The translations under genes were made by a program, and so were the position numbers. Below are positions 50,101 to 60,493 of a DNA stretch of 64,000 nucleotides, in pieces. The stretch's first letter is position 1; every line of letters starts with the position of its first letter. This stretch comes from Flectonema sp. DT1601. Its lineage: Eukaryota > Euglenozoa > Diplonemea > Diplonemida > Diplonemidae. The stretch is taken from contig OZ025865.1 of NCBI GenBank assembly GCA_964019425.1, positions 187,501 through 251,500 of the forward strand. Direction: 5' to 3'. The notes beneath the pieces were generated by a model. The model had not been told where the DNA came from. It saw only the letters and a list, made by a program, of their open reading frames with translations, and did no database searches.

Positions 50101-51930
50101 TTAAAAATAAAACAAATGCCGGCAGTAAACGGAAGTCGGGTCTACGGCTTTATTTGTCCTTTTCGAAGTGTCATATCCCGCCGTGTATACTTCCAAGTAT
50201 TCTTTTTTTTTCTTAACTCGACCTACCCATTGAGTCCAAAGGAAACAATATAGTGCCTGCTTATGGGGGGAAAGCCCAGTGTGCAGCAGTTCGTCACTTA
50301 GTGTTTAAGAATTTGGGAAAAAATAAAAATAAAAATTATATATATTGGGAAAGAGGAAAGAGGAAAGACTTTGGCTCAACAAACAACAGTAAAGCGAGAA
50401 GCACTTCGCAGCTGAGTGCCTATAAGGTGCCTGCTTGATGAATCTTTTGTTTCGTTTTTTTTTTTTTTTTTTTAATTTTTTTTTTCTTTCTTGGTAGCAT
50501 TACCTACAATTAAAATAAAATAAAATAAAAAAAAAAAAAAAAAAATTATATGTGAAAAAAAAGGAAAACAACACCTTAACAAAAAAAAAAAAGGGAAAGG
50601 GAAAACAAAAAAATATTTTGGGACACCTTGAAGTGATCAAATATTCCTTGCTGTTAACTGAATGCTGACACTGAGCAACAGTGAAGAATTGACAACAAAA
50701 GGTAGTGGTGTGAACTGGCTGTTGGGATAACCCGTATCACAAAAAAAAAAAACAAAAAAAAACTTACCTACAACATTTTGTGTGAAATATAAAATAACGA
50801 AAAATTCAAAAAAATTTTAAATAGAAAAAAAATCCTTTGGTCCGCTAGAATACGTGAAATATTTATTTCTACTACACGGGACTTCCCTAATACAGAGAAC
50901 GTTCGCTTTTTTTTACTCATCTTGCTCTCTGGATAGCAATTTTTCAGGAAAAAAAATAAACTCATCGATTGTGTTTCCACCCAGGTTCCATTAAGGTGAA
51001 TCACACAAAGAAAATTACTTTCCTGATTTTAAGGGAGGGAAAGAGAACAAAAAGAGAGAGAGAGGGAATGAACGAAAGAAAGGAAGAAAAGAGAAAAACG
51101 GAATGGGAATCCCAAAATTCACTAAAAAGAAAAAAAAAAAAAAGACTGATGACGGATTTTTCTCACGGTCGGATTTGAATAGTTGAAAGCCGTCGAGCTA
51201 GCGTCAGTTTTATGTTAAAAAAGAGATTCATCATTTGTTTACTCTTTTCTTAAAAACAAATAAAGTTGGAAGCCACACTCATACCGTTGAGTGACAATCA
51301 AGTTTACTTCCCCTTTTTGTAAAAAAAAAAAAAAAAAAAAAAAACAGAAATAAAATAATCTACCCACGTCTACAGACAATATTCAAATCTGGTGGAACGA
51401 TGCACGACAACTGCAACTTACCGCACGTACTTAAAGACTTCGTGGTGAACAGGCAGCAGGATTCCAAAAAAAAAAAAAAAAAAAGAGTGAATAATTCATA
51501 TTCTTTGTTTTTTTATAAGTGAACGGGCGGGAAAAAGAAAAGACACGCACCCAAACAAGCTGCCGGAAAAAAAAAACGGGAAATGCTGAAAAAAAAAAAC
51601 CTTTTTAACCCAATAGAGAATAAAAAATTGTCACATTGAAAAAAGAACAAACACAAGTATAGTCGTGGACGAACTATGAAATATATTTACGTCACCTCTA
51701 ATAGACCCTTGAGTAGTAATCAACAATTACAGATAGGTTACTAGATAATCAAATCTCTTTAGAAAACTCACGAAGGATAACACACACACCCCCCCCTCTC
51801 GATGATGATCGGACTCCATCACATTTTCCATCTGTTCCGTTTTTGTGTTTCCTTTATAATAGAAAGTTCAATACTTTCTTTGCCTTTCTACAAAATCAAA
51901 AAAAATCAAAAATCAAAAAAAAAAAAAAAT
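47120..51930. other. Longest gene-free stretch, 4.8 kb
   Basis: All flanking genes are on the minus strand, so this is not a strand switch. It holds one copy of the dispersed repeat (47226..47362) and homopolymer-poor islands at about 48520..48720, 49140..49230 and 50020..50440. In the last, a short direct repeat (GTGCCTGCTT) occurs near 50251 and 50427. No protein gene or known RNA is supported. Confidence 0.55.
47226..47362 (-). repeat. Dispersed repeat, copy 2 (137 bp)
   Basis: Inverted match of 29549..29680, 18 kb away. Blocks shared by both copies include AGAGAATTGTGGCAGC and CACCCTTTACTTTATAG. AAT-type microsatellites flank it on both sides. Confidence 0.7.
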
Positions 51931-53277
51931 TCACGGCATTGCGTTACCTTGGTGGTAACCATTGCCATTACTGTAGTTCTGCTGTTGGTGTGATGGAGCG
52001 TGATAATGACCTTTGTTCTTAAAATCTGAGAATGTGATGCTTAACTTGTATCCAGTATAACCTGGTAATAACGTTCCGTGGAGATCCATTAAAGCTTGGA
52101 TCGCGTGGTCTACTGTCCTGTAGGAGACTAGTCCCATCTTCCTGTCACTTTTAAAAAAATTGAATTCCATTGGACCATAAGATGAAAAAGCTCTGTGGAT
52201 CTCATCACTGGTTGCGCTTTCAGGAATGTTACTGACATGGAGAATCCTGTCTGGAGGGACTATGTGTTTAAAATTTTTCGAGTTGGGAACACGAAACCGG
52301 TGAAGCTGAGAATCACTGAAATCTTTCGTTAAATCAAACGCTTCTTCACTTGAATCCGCCTGAGGCATTGAGATATCACGTTGTTTTGATCCACTAACAA
52401 CAAGTTTAGCTCCGTGAAGCATAACCCCATTAAGATTTGTTCTTGCTGTTCTAGCCTGTACGACATCCCTGTATTGAATTAAAGCAGAGTCCCTCTTCTT
52501 GTAAAGAATTTTTACTCTCATAACATCACCGCAAGTTGAGAATAAATTAAATATCTGCTGAGGAGTAATTCCGTTCTTTTCCGGAATACGAGAGACTAAC
52601 AAAACGCAACCTTCAGATGGATGTGAGAGTTCCCTGGTTGGCTCAGGACGTGAATACAATGGATTCATGTTAGTGAAATCACGAGCTTTTGTATTTTGTT
52701 GATCAACTTTGAGAGGAGGTATCGTTGAGGATGTTTGAATTTTAATTGGATGACCAGATGGCAACGGACGACCTTCTAATTGTTGTTTTGCCAGGAGAGC
52801 ATCACCAACTGTACTAAACTCAACCAAACCTTGAGTGTGAATTGACTTCTTTTTAAAACAAACAATTCTGAGTACCCTTGGAGTCACACTCGAAAAGAAA
52901 GTATACAAAGTATCAGGGAGTGAATCTAACGAAGGCCCTTGAGAGTCTTTATGAGATAATCCAACAGTCACCAGGAGGACAACATTCGCTGCTGGTGCGG
53001 CTTTCGTAACTTTCTCTCTCGTTGAACCCTTCAAATCAACTTCTCTACTTCTTATTGAAGGTGGATTTTCTTTACAAGTTGCGATTGCATTTCTACAAAC
53101 TTCCGTATTGTTAAATTCAATAAAGCCCATTGACTTCTCTTCGATTAGACGAACTCCAATTACAGTCCCAAACCTCCCACCCAATTCTTCCAAGTCCGCC
53201 TCGCAGCAGTCAGGTGGTAATTGCCTGACGAATGCGACGGGTGTCGTCTGTTCCTCTGCAGGGGGTGCTTCTGACAT
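51931..53277 (-). CDS. Polypyrimidine-tract-binding (PTB/hnRNP L-like) protein with four RRMs, 448 aa
   Basis: PTB-family proteins bind pyrimidine-rich RNA and control splicing, stability and translation. Four RRM folds lie at about residues 14 to 85 (VAFVRQLPPDCCEADLEELG), 97 to 185 (VVLLVTVGLSHK), 225 to 300 (CVLLVSRIPEKNGITPQQIF) and 345 to 425 (RILHVSNIPESATSDEIHRA). The domain order and the degenerate RNP motifs match PTB and hnRNP L; trypanosomes have similar proteins (DRBD3 and DRBD4) that act in splicing and mRNA stability. The tail is Gln/Asn/His-rich. A genome full of T runs, with splice acceptors rich in pyrimidines, offers many targets for such a factor. Confidence 0.9.
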   Translation of the reverse strand: MSEAPPAEEQTTPVAFVRQLPPDCCEADLEELGGRFGTVIGVRLIEEKSMGFIEFNNTEVCRNAIATCKENPPSIRSREVDLKGSTREKVTKAAPAANVVLLVTVGLSHKDSQGPSLDSLPDTLYTFFSSVTPRVLRIVCFKKKSIHTQGLVEFSTVGDALLAKQQLEGRPLPSGHPIKIQTSSTIPPLKVDQQNTKARDFTNMNPLYSRPEPTRELSHPSEGCVLLVSRIPEKNGITPQQIFNLFSTCGDVMRVKILYKKRDSALIQYRDVVQARTARTNLNGVMLHGAKLVVSGSKQRDISMPQADSSEEAFDLTKDFSDSQLHRFRVPNSKNFKHIVPPDRILHVSNIPESATSDEIHRAFSSYGPMEFNFFKSDRKMGLVSYRTVDHAIQALMDLHGTLLPGYTGYKLSITFSDFKNKGHYHAPSHQQQNYSNGNGYHQGNAMP

Positions 53278-53619
53278 TTCCTTTTTTTTTTTTTTTTTTT
53301 TTTTTTTCTTTGAAAAACTTAACGAACCTTCCCTGCTAACCCTGTTTTGAGAGTTATAGTTGATACTAATATTATTAAAATACTAATTATTAAGAAATAA
53401 TTTTACCTGTGATGTTGAAGAACTAATTAAATACACATCACACATGAAAGAAGTCTTTTTAAAAGAAGGAGAAGCACTTTCACTCCCCTCCACCCAAGAG
53501 GTTAAAAACTTAATAAAAGACAAAGAACTAAATTAAGGTAAATCGACGTTGCTGCCGATAATTAAAAATAAAGCAAGAGAGAGAGAAATTCGACTCTCGA
53601 TAATACGACGTATTTCGGA
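53278..53619. other. Gene-free spacer
   Basis: About 340 bp between the secreted-protein gene and the PTB-like gene, with one long poly(T) run directly before the PTB start codon. Nothing else is seen. Confidence 0.6.
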
Positions 53620-54840
53620 CTAGTTAGTGTACATCTCTGAGTTTCTACCATTTCTTATTGATTCAAGATATTCTTGAAAAGTCATTTCATCATTGAATGT
53701 GATGCCTGTGATTCTCACTGTCTCATCTAGTTTAAAACGCTGTCCGTTACTTTCCCACCGGCGGGTAGTCATGGTTGAAGTTGTTTCAGACAGAAGTGTT
53801 CCGTTAGATTTAAATAAATCAATAATGTCAGTATCAACATTACCATTTCTGATGACTGACTGTCTCAGTACTGTGTTGGAATCATCGACCATGTACTCAA
53901 TTTGTTTATCTAAGGTTATTATTATTAATAATTTACGATTCGGGTTGTATGACATTTTCCGAGTCAATTCTGATACAAATCTCCTTCTGAGTTTATTATG
54001 TAGGGTGACGGTTGACATCCCTAAACCTTGATTTAAAAGCCCAACGACATTGTTCCATCGTTCACTTTTTAATCTGCGTAGCTCACTTCCAAGATGTGAT
54101 ATGTAGACTGGTCCTAATTGATGAAGCATTAGGTTAATAACTATGACGTCAGAAGTACTCGCATATCGAAGTGATGAATTGAACGGAGTGTCATATTGTT
54201 GATGTTTTGGATAAAAGTAGGGAGATTCAATGTAGTCTGATATGGCTTCATAAGCTTTGTCTTGAGTCTCAACGATCCCAAAAAGGTATTCTGTTTTCCA
54301 ACGAAATCCTCCAATCATTCCCGTCACGTCTTCTTGAAAGAACGACATCGCCCGAGCAGCAGTCGGGTCAGGTAGGTTTACAATCGCGTCTCGTGTCGAT
54401 TCTAAAGATACGTCTGCGAGAGCTACTTCCTCGTAGTCTTTAAATAAGTTTATTGGAATTCCTTTCAAATCACCAGCACCAATAATTGCCCCTTTGAAAT
54501 CACGCATTCCTGAATAATTATCTGCAGTACTCTTCCAAAGGTTGTAGCATTCAGTGAATGCTGTCTCTACATCGGTGGTGTCTCCTTCCTGAGTTGGAGT
54601 GAAGTCTCTTCTTGCAAGGATGTCAAGAGATTCCATGGAAGATATTTGAAATAGGATTCCTTCTTCACTAGTTGGATCAAATTCATTTTCAATCATGGAT
54701 TGAACACCAGTTTGGTCAACGTAGTCACCACCAATACTAACATCACATGTCTCTGGATCCTCGCACATTGTCGTTTCATAAGAGTGACACGAACTCATTA
54801 GTAAACACAGCAACACTACCACTACAGCCTTAGACATCAT
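53620..54840 (-). CDS. Secreted or ER protein, possibly methyltransferase-like, 406 aa
   Basis: The frame is started at the ATG at 54840 (MMSKAVVVVLLCLLMSSCHS), a clear signal peptide; a longer frame upstream would be coded by a poly(A) run. Residues about 115 to 165 (KGAIIGAGDLKGIPINLF, then VALADVSLES) resemble the glycine loop and acidic ribose-binding strand of Rossmann-like SAM methyltransferases. DVIVINLMLHQLGP near residue 236 would fit a later strand. The C-terminal half alternates beta strands. The family is not recognised and the methyltransferase idea is an inference from motif spacing. AAAAAG precedes the start by 4 nt. Confidence 0.78.
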   Translation of the reverse strand: MMSKAVVVVLLCLLMSSCHSYETTMCEDPETCDVSIGGDYVDQTGVQSMIENEFDPTSEEGILFQISSMESLDILARRDFTPTQEGDTTDVETAFTECYNLWKSTADNYSGMRDFKGAIIGAGDLKGIPINLFKDYEEVALADVSLESTRDAIVNLPDPTAARAMSFFQEDVTGMIGGFRWKTEYLFGIVETQDKAYEAISDYIESPYFYPKHQQYDTPFNSSLRYASTSDVIVINLMLHQLGPVYISHLGSELRRLKSERWNNVVGLLNQGLGMSTVTLHNKLRRRFVSELTRKMSYNPNRKLLIIITLDKQIEYMVDDSNTVLRQSVIRNGNVDTDIIDLFKSNGTLLSETTSTMTTRRWESNGQRFKLDETVRITGITFNDEMTFQEYLESIRNGRNSEMYTN

Positions 54841-55976
54841 TTCCTTTTTTTTTTTTTTTTTTCCAAAAATTTTCCCTTCCTGTATAATAAGATTATCAAG
54901 TATATTATGAGTGCTAGGTAACTCAAAAGTAACAGAGGATCCAACCCGTAGCCGTAAAAGAAGATTTAGCATGGATTGTAATGGACACCAATCTCCAGCT
55001 TCCACCTCACCTAACTTATTAAGCTATCGAACGGTGTCTTGGAATTTAATTAATAAAACGGAAATAAAAGGGGCTTTCCCACTCCCCTTTTATTCCGCTT
55101 ATTTCCCCTTTTATTTTGCACCCCCTTTTTGAAGGTCATTATCGAACAAAATAAATAGAAAAAAAAAGAGAAGAACATGTCTGCTGTTTTAAAATAATTA
55201 TTTTTAAGTAGACCATTCTGTTTGCACAACTATTGTCTTCAACGTAACATTTTCATATATTGTCATTTTGTTATAAATAAATCGACCAACACATCAAAAA
55301 AAAAAAAAAAAAAAAAGAGAATAACAAAAAGAAAAGAAACGGGGAAAGGAAACAAAATATAAAAAAAAAACATGACACGCAAGCAGGTATGGCACCTGAA
55401 GCGTGAAAAAAGCGCCACCTAAGTAATGAGACTGTTGGCAGAGCTACGAGACTCGAGAGTGCGAATGGTGCACAAACGGCGATAATCTCGGGATCTCAAC
55501 CCGCATAGTAATTAATATTATTGTGATTCTAACCATTTATTTTTGTTTCTTCTTTCTTTCTCGTTCTCGTTTTTTTTTTTTTTTTTTTTCCTTCAAAAAT
55601 ATAACTTTTGTTATGTATTTTTTTTAAATTAGAACTAAAAAGCCCAGCAATACAACAAGAAAGCATGCACGTCTTCTGGTTGAAGGTTACTCTTATCGCC
55701 GTCCACTAAAGGAGAGTTTTTCTTCTTCTTCTTTTTTTTTTTTTTTTTTTTTTCTTCGTCTACGTTTTGGGAACTTGATACGTAAATAGGGAACACGTCG
55801 TGTCTGATTCAACACTATTTTTTTTTTTTTTCCTCGCTTTTTTGTTTATTTTTTTTTTTTTATTTTTTTTTTTTTTCCCCTTCTCTTGCTTTGCATCAAC
55901 GAAACTGAACAGTTCGACGTTTTTTTTTTTGTTTTTTTTTCTCTCTTTTTTTTTCCTGCTAGTAACATGTACGAGT
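54841..55976. other. Gene-free region
   Basis: About 1.1 kb between HGPRT and the secreted-protein gene. It has T-rich runs near the HGPRT stop and a homopolymer-poor patch at 55400..55500. No gene is supported. Confidence 0.6.
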
Positions 55977-56555
55977 CTAGAGCTTGCTGTAAACTTCTGG
56001 CTTTAAGCTGATGATGTTTGGAAGAGATCTGTAGCGCTCATCATAATCAAGACCGTATCCTACAACGAATTTATCAGGAATGGTAAACCCAACATAATCC
56101 AAGGTAACTGGGACCTTTCTCTTGTAAGGCTTATCAAGTAACGTTACCGTCTTTAAAGATTTCGGTGAACGTGTTGAAAAGGTGTGTTGCAAAAATGATA
56201 GGGTTCGAGCAGACTCACAAATATCTTCCACGATGATGACGTGTTTTCCACGCATTCCCTGTCTCAGGTCGAGTAGCACTCTGACTTCTCCGCTGCTTTC
56301 AGTGCTGGCTCCGTAACTCGAGACACACATAAAATCAATATTGGTTGTGATTCCTTCATTTGCTAGTCCTCTTGCCAAGTCAGCAGTAAAAACGTAACTT
56401 CCTTTTAAAATACAGACAATCATGAGACTTTCATTTTCAGTCATGACTTTACGGTAGTCGTTGGCCATCTCTTTGGCCATTTCCCGAACTCTTTTTTGAA
56501 TATCTGAGGCACTGACTACCTCAGTCTCTGTAACGGCATCCCACTTACTTGACAT
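55977..56555 (-). CDS. HGPRT: Hypoxanthine-guanine phosphoribosyltransferase with a PTS1 tail, 192 aa
   Basis: HGPRT makes IMP and GMP from hypoxanthine or guanine and PRPP, the key step of purine salvage. Seen are the LKGS loop (50 to 53), the flexible catalytic loop with S80-Y81 (SSYGASTESSG), the PRPP-binding motif VIIVEDICESARTL (106 to 119; E110 and D111), LLDKPYKRKVP, and GYGLDYDERYRSLPNI. The last block and FMCVSSYG match kinetoplastid HGPRTs closely. The protein ends SKL, a type 1 peroxisomal signal, so it should act in peroxisomes or glycosomes, as in trypanosomatids. In the PRPP motif the usual Asp-Thr/Ser-Gly/Ala is Glu-Ser-Ala. Confidence 0.95.
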   Translation of the reverse strand: MSSKWDAVTETEVVSASDIQKRVREMAKEMANDYRKVMTENESLMIVCILKGSYVFTADLARGLANEGITTNIDFMCVSSYGASTESSGEVRVLLDLRQGMRGKHVIIVEDICESARTLSFLQHTFSTRSPKSLKTVTLLDKPYKRKVPVTLDYVGFTIPDKFVVGYGLDYDERYRSLPNIISLKPEVYSKL

Positions 56556-57598
56556 TTTTTTTTCTTTTATTTATATTGTTGTGTACTGACTGCTGAGAAA
56601 TTTAAACTAATCTTGCTGTTTTTAGGTATTTCCCCCCCTTTTTTAAATTTTTTTTTTTTTTTTCATTTATTTTATTTTTATTATACAAAAAAAAGCTGTA
56701 CTCAACAAAAAGTAATGACGTTTATTAATAATGAGAATTTTTGTGGTGAGAGCTACGCTCTTTTATGCTTGATACTTAGGACTGATATTGGTTTTTTGTT
56801 TTTTTCGTTTTTTTTTTTTTTTTGGTCTTTCTGGTCCTTTTTTTTTTTTTTTTTTTTTTTTTTTGTACCTACAAAACCCACTGTTCGGTAGAAAGAGAAT
56901 TGTCGTCAGCGTCAACTACCCCTATTTCCTTTATTAGGAATTTTTCTACCCGCGGTAAAAAAGTGAAGTTTGCCGATTCTTTTTTTTTTTTTTTTTCCTT
57001 TTTATAAGAATACAGTTACCTAATTACTCGAAACTACAGTAAACAGACAAGTAGTACAAAACTTAAACAAGACCGTCGCTACATCAGTAACGCAGTGGAG
57101 GGACAGAATAATTCCTTATAACTTTTTAACAAATTCTATTTTTTTTTTTTTTTTTACAACAAAATTCTTTGTCAGAAGAATCCTTTTTTTTTTAGTTTTA
57201 CATTGAAAATGAAAAAAAAAAAAAAAGAAAAGTGTTAAAACGGTAACTGCTCAGAACGGTTCAACATTCAGAGTATTTAAATAACGAAAAAAAGAATCAG
57301 TACCTCATTACATAATTTATTACACGTTGTTTTTTTTATTTATGCAACCGTGTATAACCCAGGTGCAATGCCCTGCTATATTTCATTTTCGTTTTTTTTT
57401 TTTTTTTAAAAAAACGCCTGGAGTGAGCTTTCTTGGATTCCCTCGTCGTTAGTACAAAGTAAGACAGTCGGAAAGAAAGTCTCTGTCAGAACATAAATAA
57501 AACAGAAAAAAGATTCCAATCCTTTCGAAAACAGACTACAGAACTGATATGGATATCTTTGTAAGTATTTCAAAGAGCGTTATTAGTGTGCCGATGAT
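56556..57598. other. Gene-free region
   Basis: About 1 kb between the SLC25-like gene and HGPRT. It has poly(T) runs and no supportable gene. Confidence 0.6.
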
Positions 57599-59002
57599 CT
57601 ACTCCCCGTACCTGCGACTACTGCTCATTCTACCTCCAAAAAACTGCCAAAAAGAGAGCTCCTTCATTGTAGTGTCTTCAAGCTGACCTCCGTATTGCGT
57701 GAATCTCGATACTTCGCGTTCACCCCATCCTGCGACACCGGATTCTTTGTATTGTGGTGCAAAGAATGATAAGAAACCACCATACAAACCAAACAGTAAT
57801 GCTGTATGAGGTACTCGTAAGGCGAGACACTGTTGGAGGCTGACGGATCCATGACGGAAGACAAATGGACATACCGATTCTTTGTTATGTTTGAGGAAGT
57901 GTTCATATGTCAATTTTCTATTTTGCTCTGCAGACATTCTAAAAGAATGAGTAATAGAATATGCAACAGTGGCGGCGAATGCTCCAGTTGCCAAATCCGC
58001 AGGTAGCCTTGTTAGAATTCTTTTACTGACATCATCCTCCTTCACGACAGGAAGGTAAGGAGAAACAGCCTCACGAGACATTCCCCAAGTACTCAATAAT
58101 ATCGCCATGTGCGGAACTTCTACTCTGAGGGGAGCCATCCCAAGCCAAGGTCCAAAGAGACCATCCTTTTTTAACATAAGTCGAAATACCTTAGAAGGCG
58201 ACATCCCTGGAGATTTTCTCTGCAAATCAATAAACTTAGCAAAAGGTGCGGTTGTAGTTCTAGCAAAAGTTTCACTGAAAGCACCGATTGTAGCCATGCA
58301 TATAAATCTATTCTTGAAAGTATTTTCAGAGGCGGTGGTGTCATCAATTTTTCCATTAACAAGTTTCGTGAACCATCCAAATCGAAGAGCCCAAGTGAGA
58401 GGAGACACAATACCAGATGGGGTCAGAAACATGTTAAAAGCTAATGTTCTGAATCCTTTACCGTAGGCACCCAAAAACGGTTTCATAGTAACAGCAATAG
58501 AAGGAGAAGCCACAGTTGCTACACCTGCGGCAGAAGCTCCACTCAGTAAGATGCTTGGTTGTATTGAAACTAACTCGTAGGCTGCTGCCTTTACTCGTTT
58601 GTATGCCCAAAACATAATTCCGTAGATGGTACCAGGTATCCAAATCCATTCATCGTCAATAGCGATGATTATTGAGACAACACCAATTAGAATTGAATAC
58701 CAGAGTGGAATACCTGCTTCAAGTCCTCCGTCACCAGAAGAGTATCTTCCAGTCCTTCCTTTCGCTGTTGTTTCTTTGTCAGTTGTGAGAAATGAATGCT
58801 TTGGACCGTTGTTGTTGTCAACTGACTCATCTGTTTCTGAGTCTTCTATTGGAGTGCTTTGCTCTACAGGTTCATCCTGCTCCTGTGCTGTGGTGTTGTT
58901 GTCTTTGATTTCTTCAACTGCTACATCACTCTCTTGTTTATTTTCTTCGTTTTCAGATTCGACTACTTTTCTCTTCTTGCCTACTTCGTCGAGCAAACCC
59001 AT
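57599..59002 (-). CDS. Membrane protein with degenerate mitochondrial-carrier features, 467 aa
   Basis: The N-terminal 95 residues are acidic and disordered (Glu/Asp/Asn/Thr-rich), beginning MGLLDEVG. Hydrophobic helices start near residue 98 (PLWYSILIGVVSIIIAI). Residues about 235 to 310 show the pattern of an SLC25 carrier repeat: TAPFAKFIDLQRK in place of the P-x-D-x-x-K-x-R signature, then KKDGLFGPWLGMAPLRVEVP in place of the EG...GLYRG...R..P part. The signature is degenerate, so transport is uncertain. The last codons (CGCAG/GTACGG) could hide another splice donor, with the true end elsewhere; I see no convincing next exon. Confidence 0.75.
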   Translation of the reverse strand: MGLLDEVGKKRKVVESENEENKQESDVAVEEIKDNNTTAQEQDEPVEQSTPIEDSETDESVDNNNGPKHSFLTTDKETTAKGRTGRYSSGDGGLEAGIPLWYSILIGVVSIIIAIDDEWIWIPGTIYGIMFWAYKRVKAAAYELVSIQPSILLSGASAAGVATVASPSIAVTMKPFLGAYGKGFRTLAFNMFLTPSGIVSPLTWALRFGWFTKLVNGKIDDTTASENTFKNRFICMATIGAFSETFARTTTAPFAKFIDLQRKSPGMSPSKVFRLMLKKDGLFGPWLGMAPLRVEVPHMAILLSTWGMSREAVSPYLPVVKEDDVSKRILTRLPADLATGAFAATVAYSITHSFRMSAEQNRKLTYEHFLKHNKESVCPFVFRHGSVSLQQCLALRVPHTALLFGLYGGFLSFFAPQYKESGVAGWGEREVSRFTQYGGQLEDTTMKELSFWQFFGGRMSSSRRYGE

Positions 59003-59260
59003 GTATGTGTTATAACTGTATTTTACGGTTATTGATTTATAGTAGTGTTTTTTATTTTAATTAATTCGTTCTAGTAACAGGTTTATGACATATGCTGATC
59101 ATTTTTTTTTTTTTTTTTTTTTTGTGATAAAAGTCTGCAGAGAAGGAGGAAAAAAAAAAAGAAATTACAACCAAGACCAACACTGGTTCTAGTGCTATAT
59201 TAATACAGCTGTGTATATGGAGGTTTCTGTTGTTTTTTTTCCTTATTTTATTTTTTTGTT

Positions 59261-59291
<31 letters not shown>

Positions 59292-59462
59292 CCGCGTAGT
59301 GTTTTTTTTTTAAAAAAAAAAACATATAAAAAACACAACCAACTGAATAACTTAAAAAAATCCTACAAAAAAAAAAGGGTTTTTTTTCAGAGTAAATGAA
59401 ATCGTTCTTCTAACTTTGAACATCTATCACATTAAGTCTTTCAATTCTGATGATTAGTTTGG
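59003..59462. other. Gene-free spacer
   Basis: About 460 bp between the small unknown gene and the SLC25-like gene, with two poly(T) runs of over 20. Nothing else is seen. Confidence 0.6.
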
Positions 59463-59684
59463 CTATTTTTTTGGAAGCACAGATTTCAAGCTATCCACAG
59501 AAGCAGACGTATTAGCATTCAACACCTTGGGTCTCCAATCAGTGTAGCTGTCAACCATTGAAGGTGTGTTTCGAAAAGCATCCCAACTCCAAAATTGGAT
59601 ATTGTCATACCCACCTGGTCCTGCGGCTGCGGGTCCCTGAAACTGAGAATTATCTAAGCTGGGTGAACTCTGCAAAAATTTCAT
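59463..59684 (-). CDS. Small protein of unknown function, 73 aa
   Basis: The start is placed at the ATG at 59684 (MKFLQSSPSLDNSQFQ), because the neighbouring broken copy keeps the sequence around that ATG but not the one 21 nt upstream. The middle reads GPAAAGPGGYDNIQFWSWDA and the end is basic (SVLPKK). There is no signal peptide or membrane segment. The family is not recognised. The existence of a duplicated copy that has lost its frame shows which version is likely to be functional, though neither is certain. Confidence 0.6.
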   Translation of the reverse strand: MKFLQSSPSLDNSQFQGPAAAGPGGYDNIQFWSWDAFRNTPSMVDSYTDWRPKVLNANTSASVDSLKSVLPKK

Positions 59685-60451
59685 GGTAGTACTGAGGTGT
59701 GGCATTGCGTAGCTCTTTTTTTTTTTATGTGTAAATTAAAGGTTCTGTGAATGCAATTGGAAGTGAATTTAAAAAACAGAAGAAATCTAATTGAGCCTTT
59801 TGATCTTGTTCGGTAATTCCTGAGGGGGTGAAGTGTAATGGGAGGGTTAAAGAATCACTTGCATAGAGCTTGGCGCTGCTAGTCGGAAATCAGAAAAACC
59901 CTTTACGAACACACACAAAACGTTTTTCGCTTTTTCGCAATCAGTGTAGCTGTCAACCATTGAAGGTGTGTTTCGAAAAGCATCCCAACCCAAAATTGAA
60001 TATTGTCATACCCACCTGGTCCTGCGGCTGCGGGTCCCTGAAACTGAGAATTATCTAAGCTGGGTGAACTCTGCAAAAATTTCATGGTAGTACTGGCTCT
60101 TTTTTTTTTTATGTGTAAAATTAAAAGTTCTGTAAAATGCAATTGGAAGTGAATTTAAAAACAGGAAAAAAAAAAAAAAATATTTAATTTTGTCTTTGTA
60201 ACTTGCGTTACTTATGCTCTTCTTTTTGAAGAAGGAAACATGACAAAAAAAATGAATGAAAACAATGAAGCAACAACGAAGAAAAGGACCTTTTTTTTTT
60301 TTTTTTTTTTTCTGTTTTTCTTTTCCTTCTTTTGATTTATGACATGTTCGGTTTTTTTTTTTTTTTTTTTCATATTTCAAGAAGAAAAAAAAGAAGAAAA
60401 CGATCATCGCTCAGAATGATACTTTGCGGGAAGGCGAGAATAGGCAAATAT

Positions 60452-60493
<42 letters not shown>

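Noticed and set aside
51181-51230. tRNA-like stretch on the minus strand (TTCAAATCC with TAGCTCGACGG)
   Set aside because: A-box and B-box-like words are present but too close together, with no anticodon arm or acceptor stem.
54841-55005. 55-residue N-terminal extension of the secreted protein
   Set aside because: It would place a poly-Lys stretch before a clear signal peptide and spans an AAAAAG acceptor.
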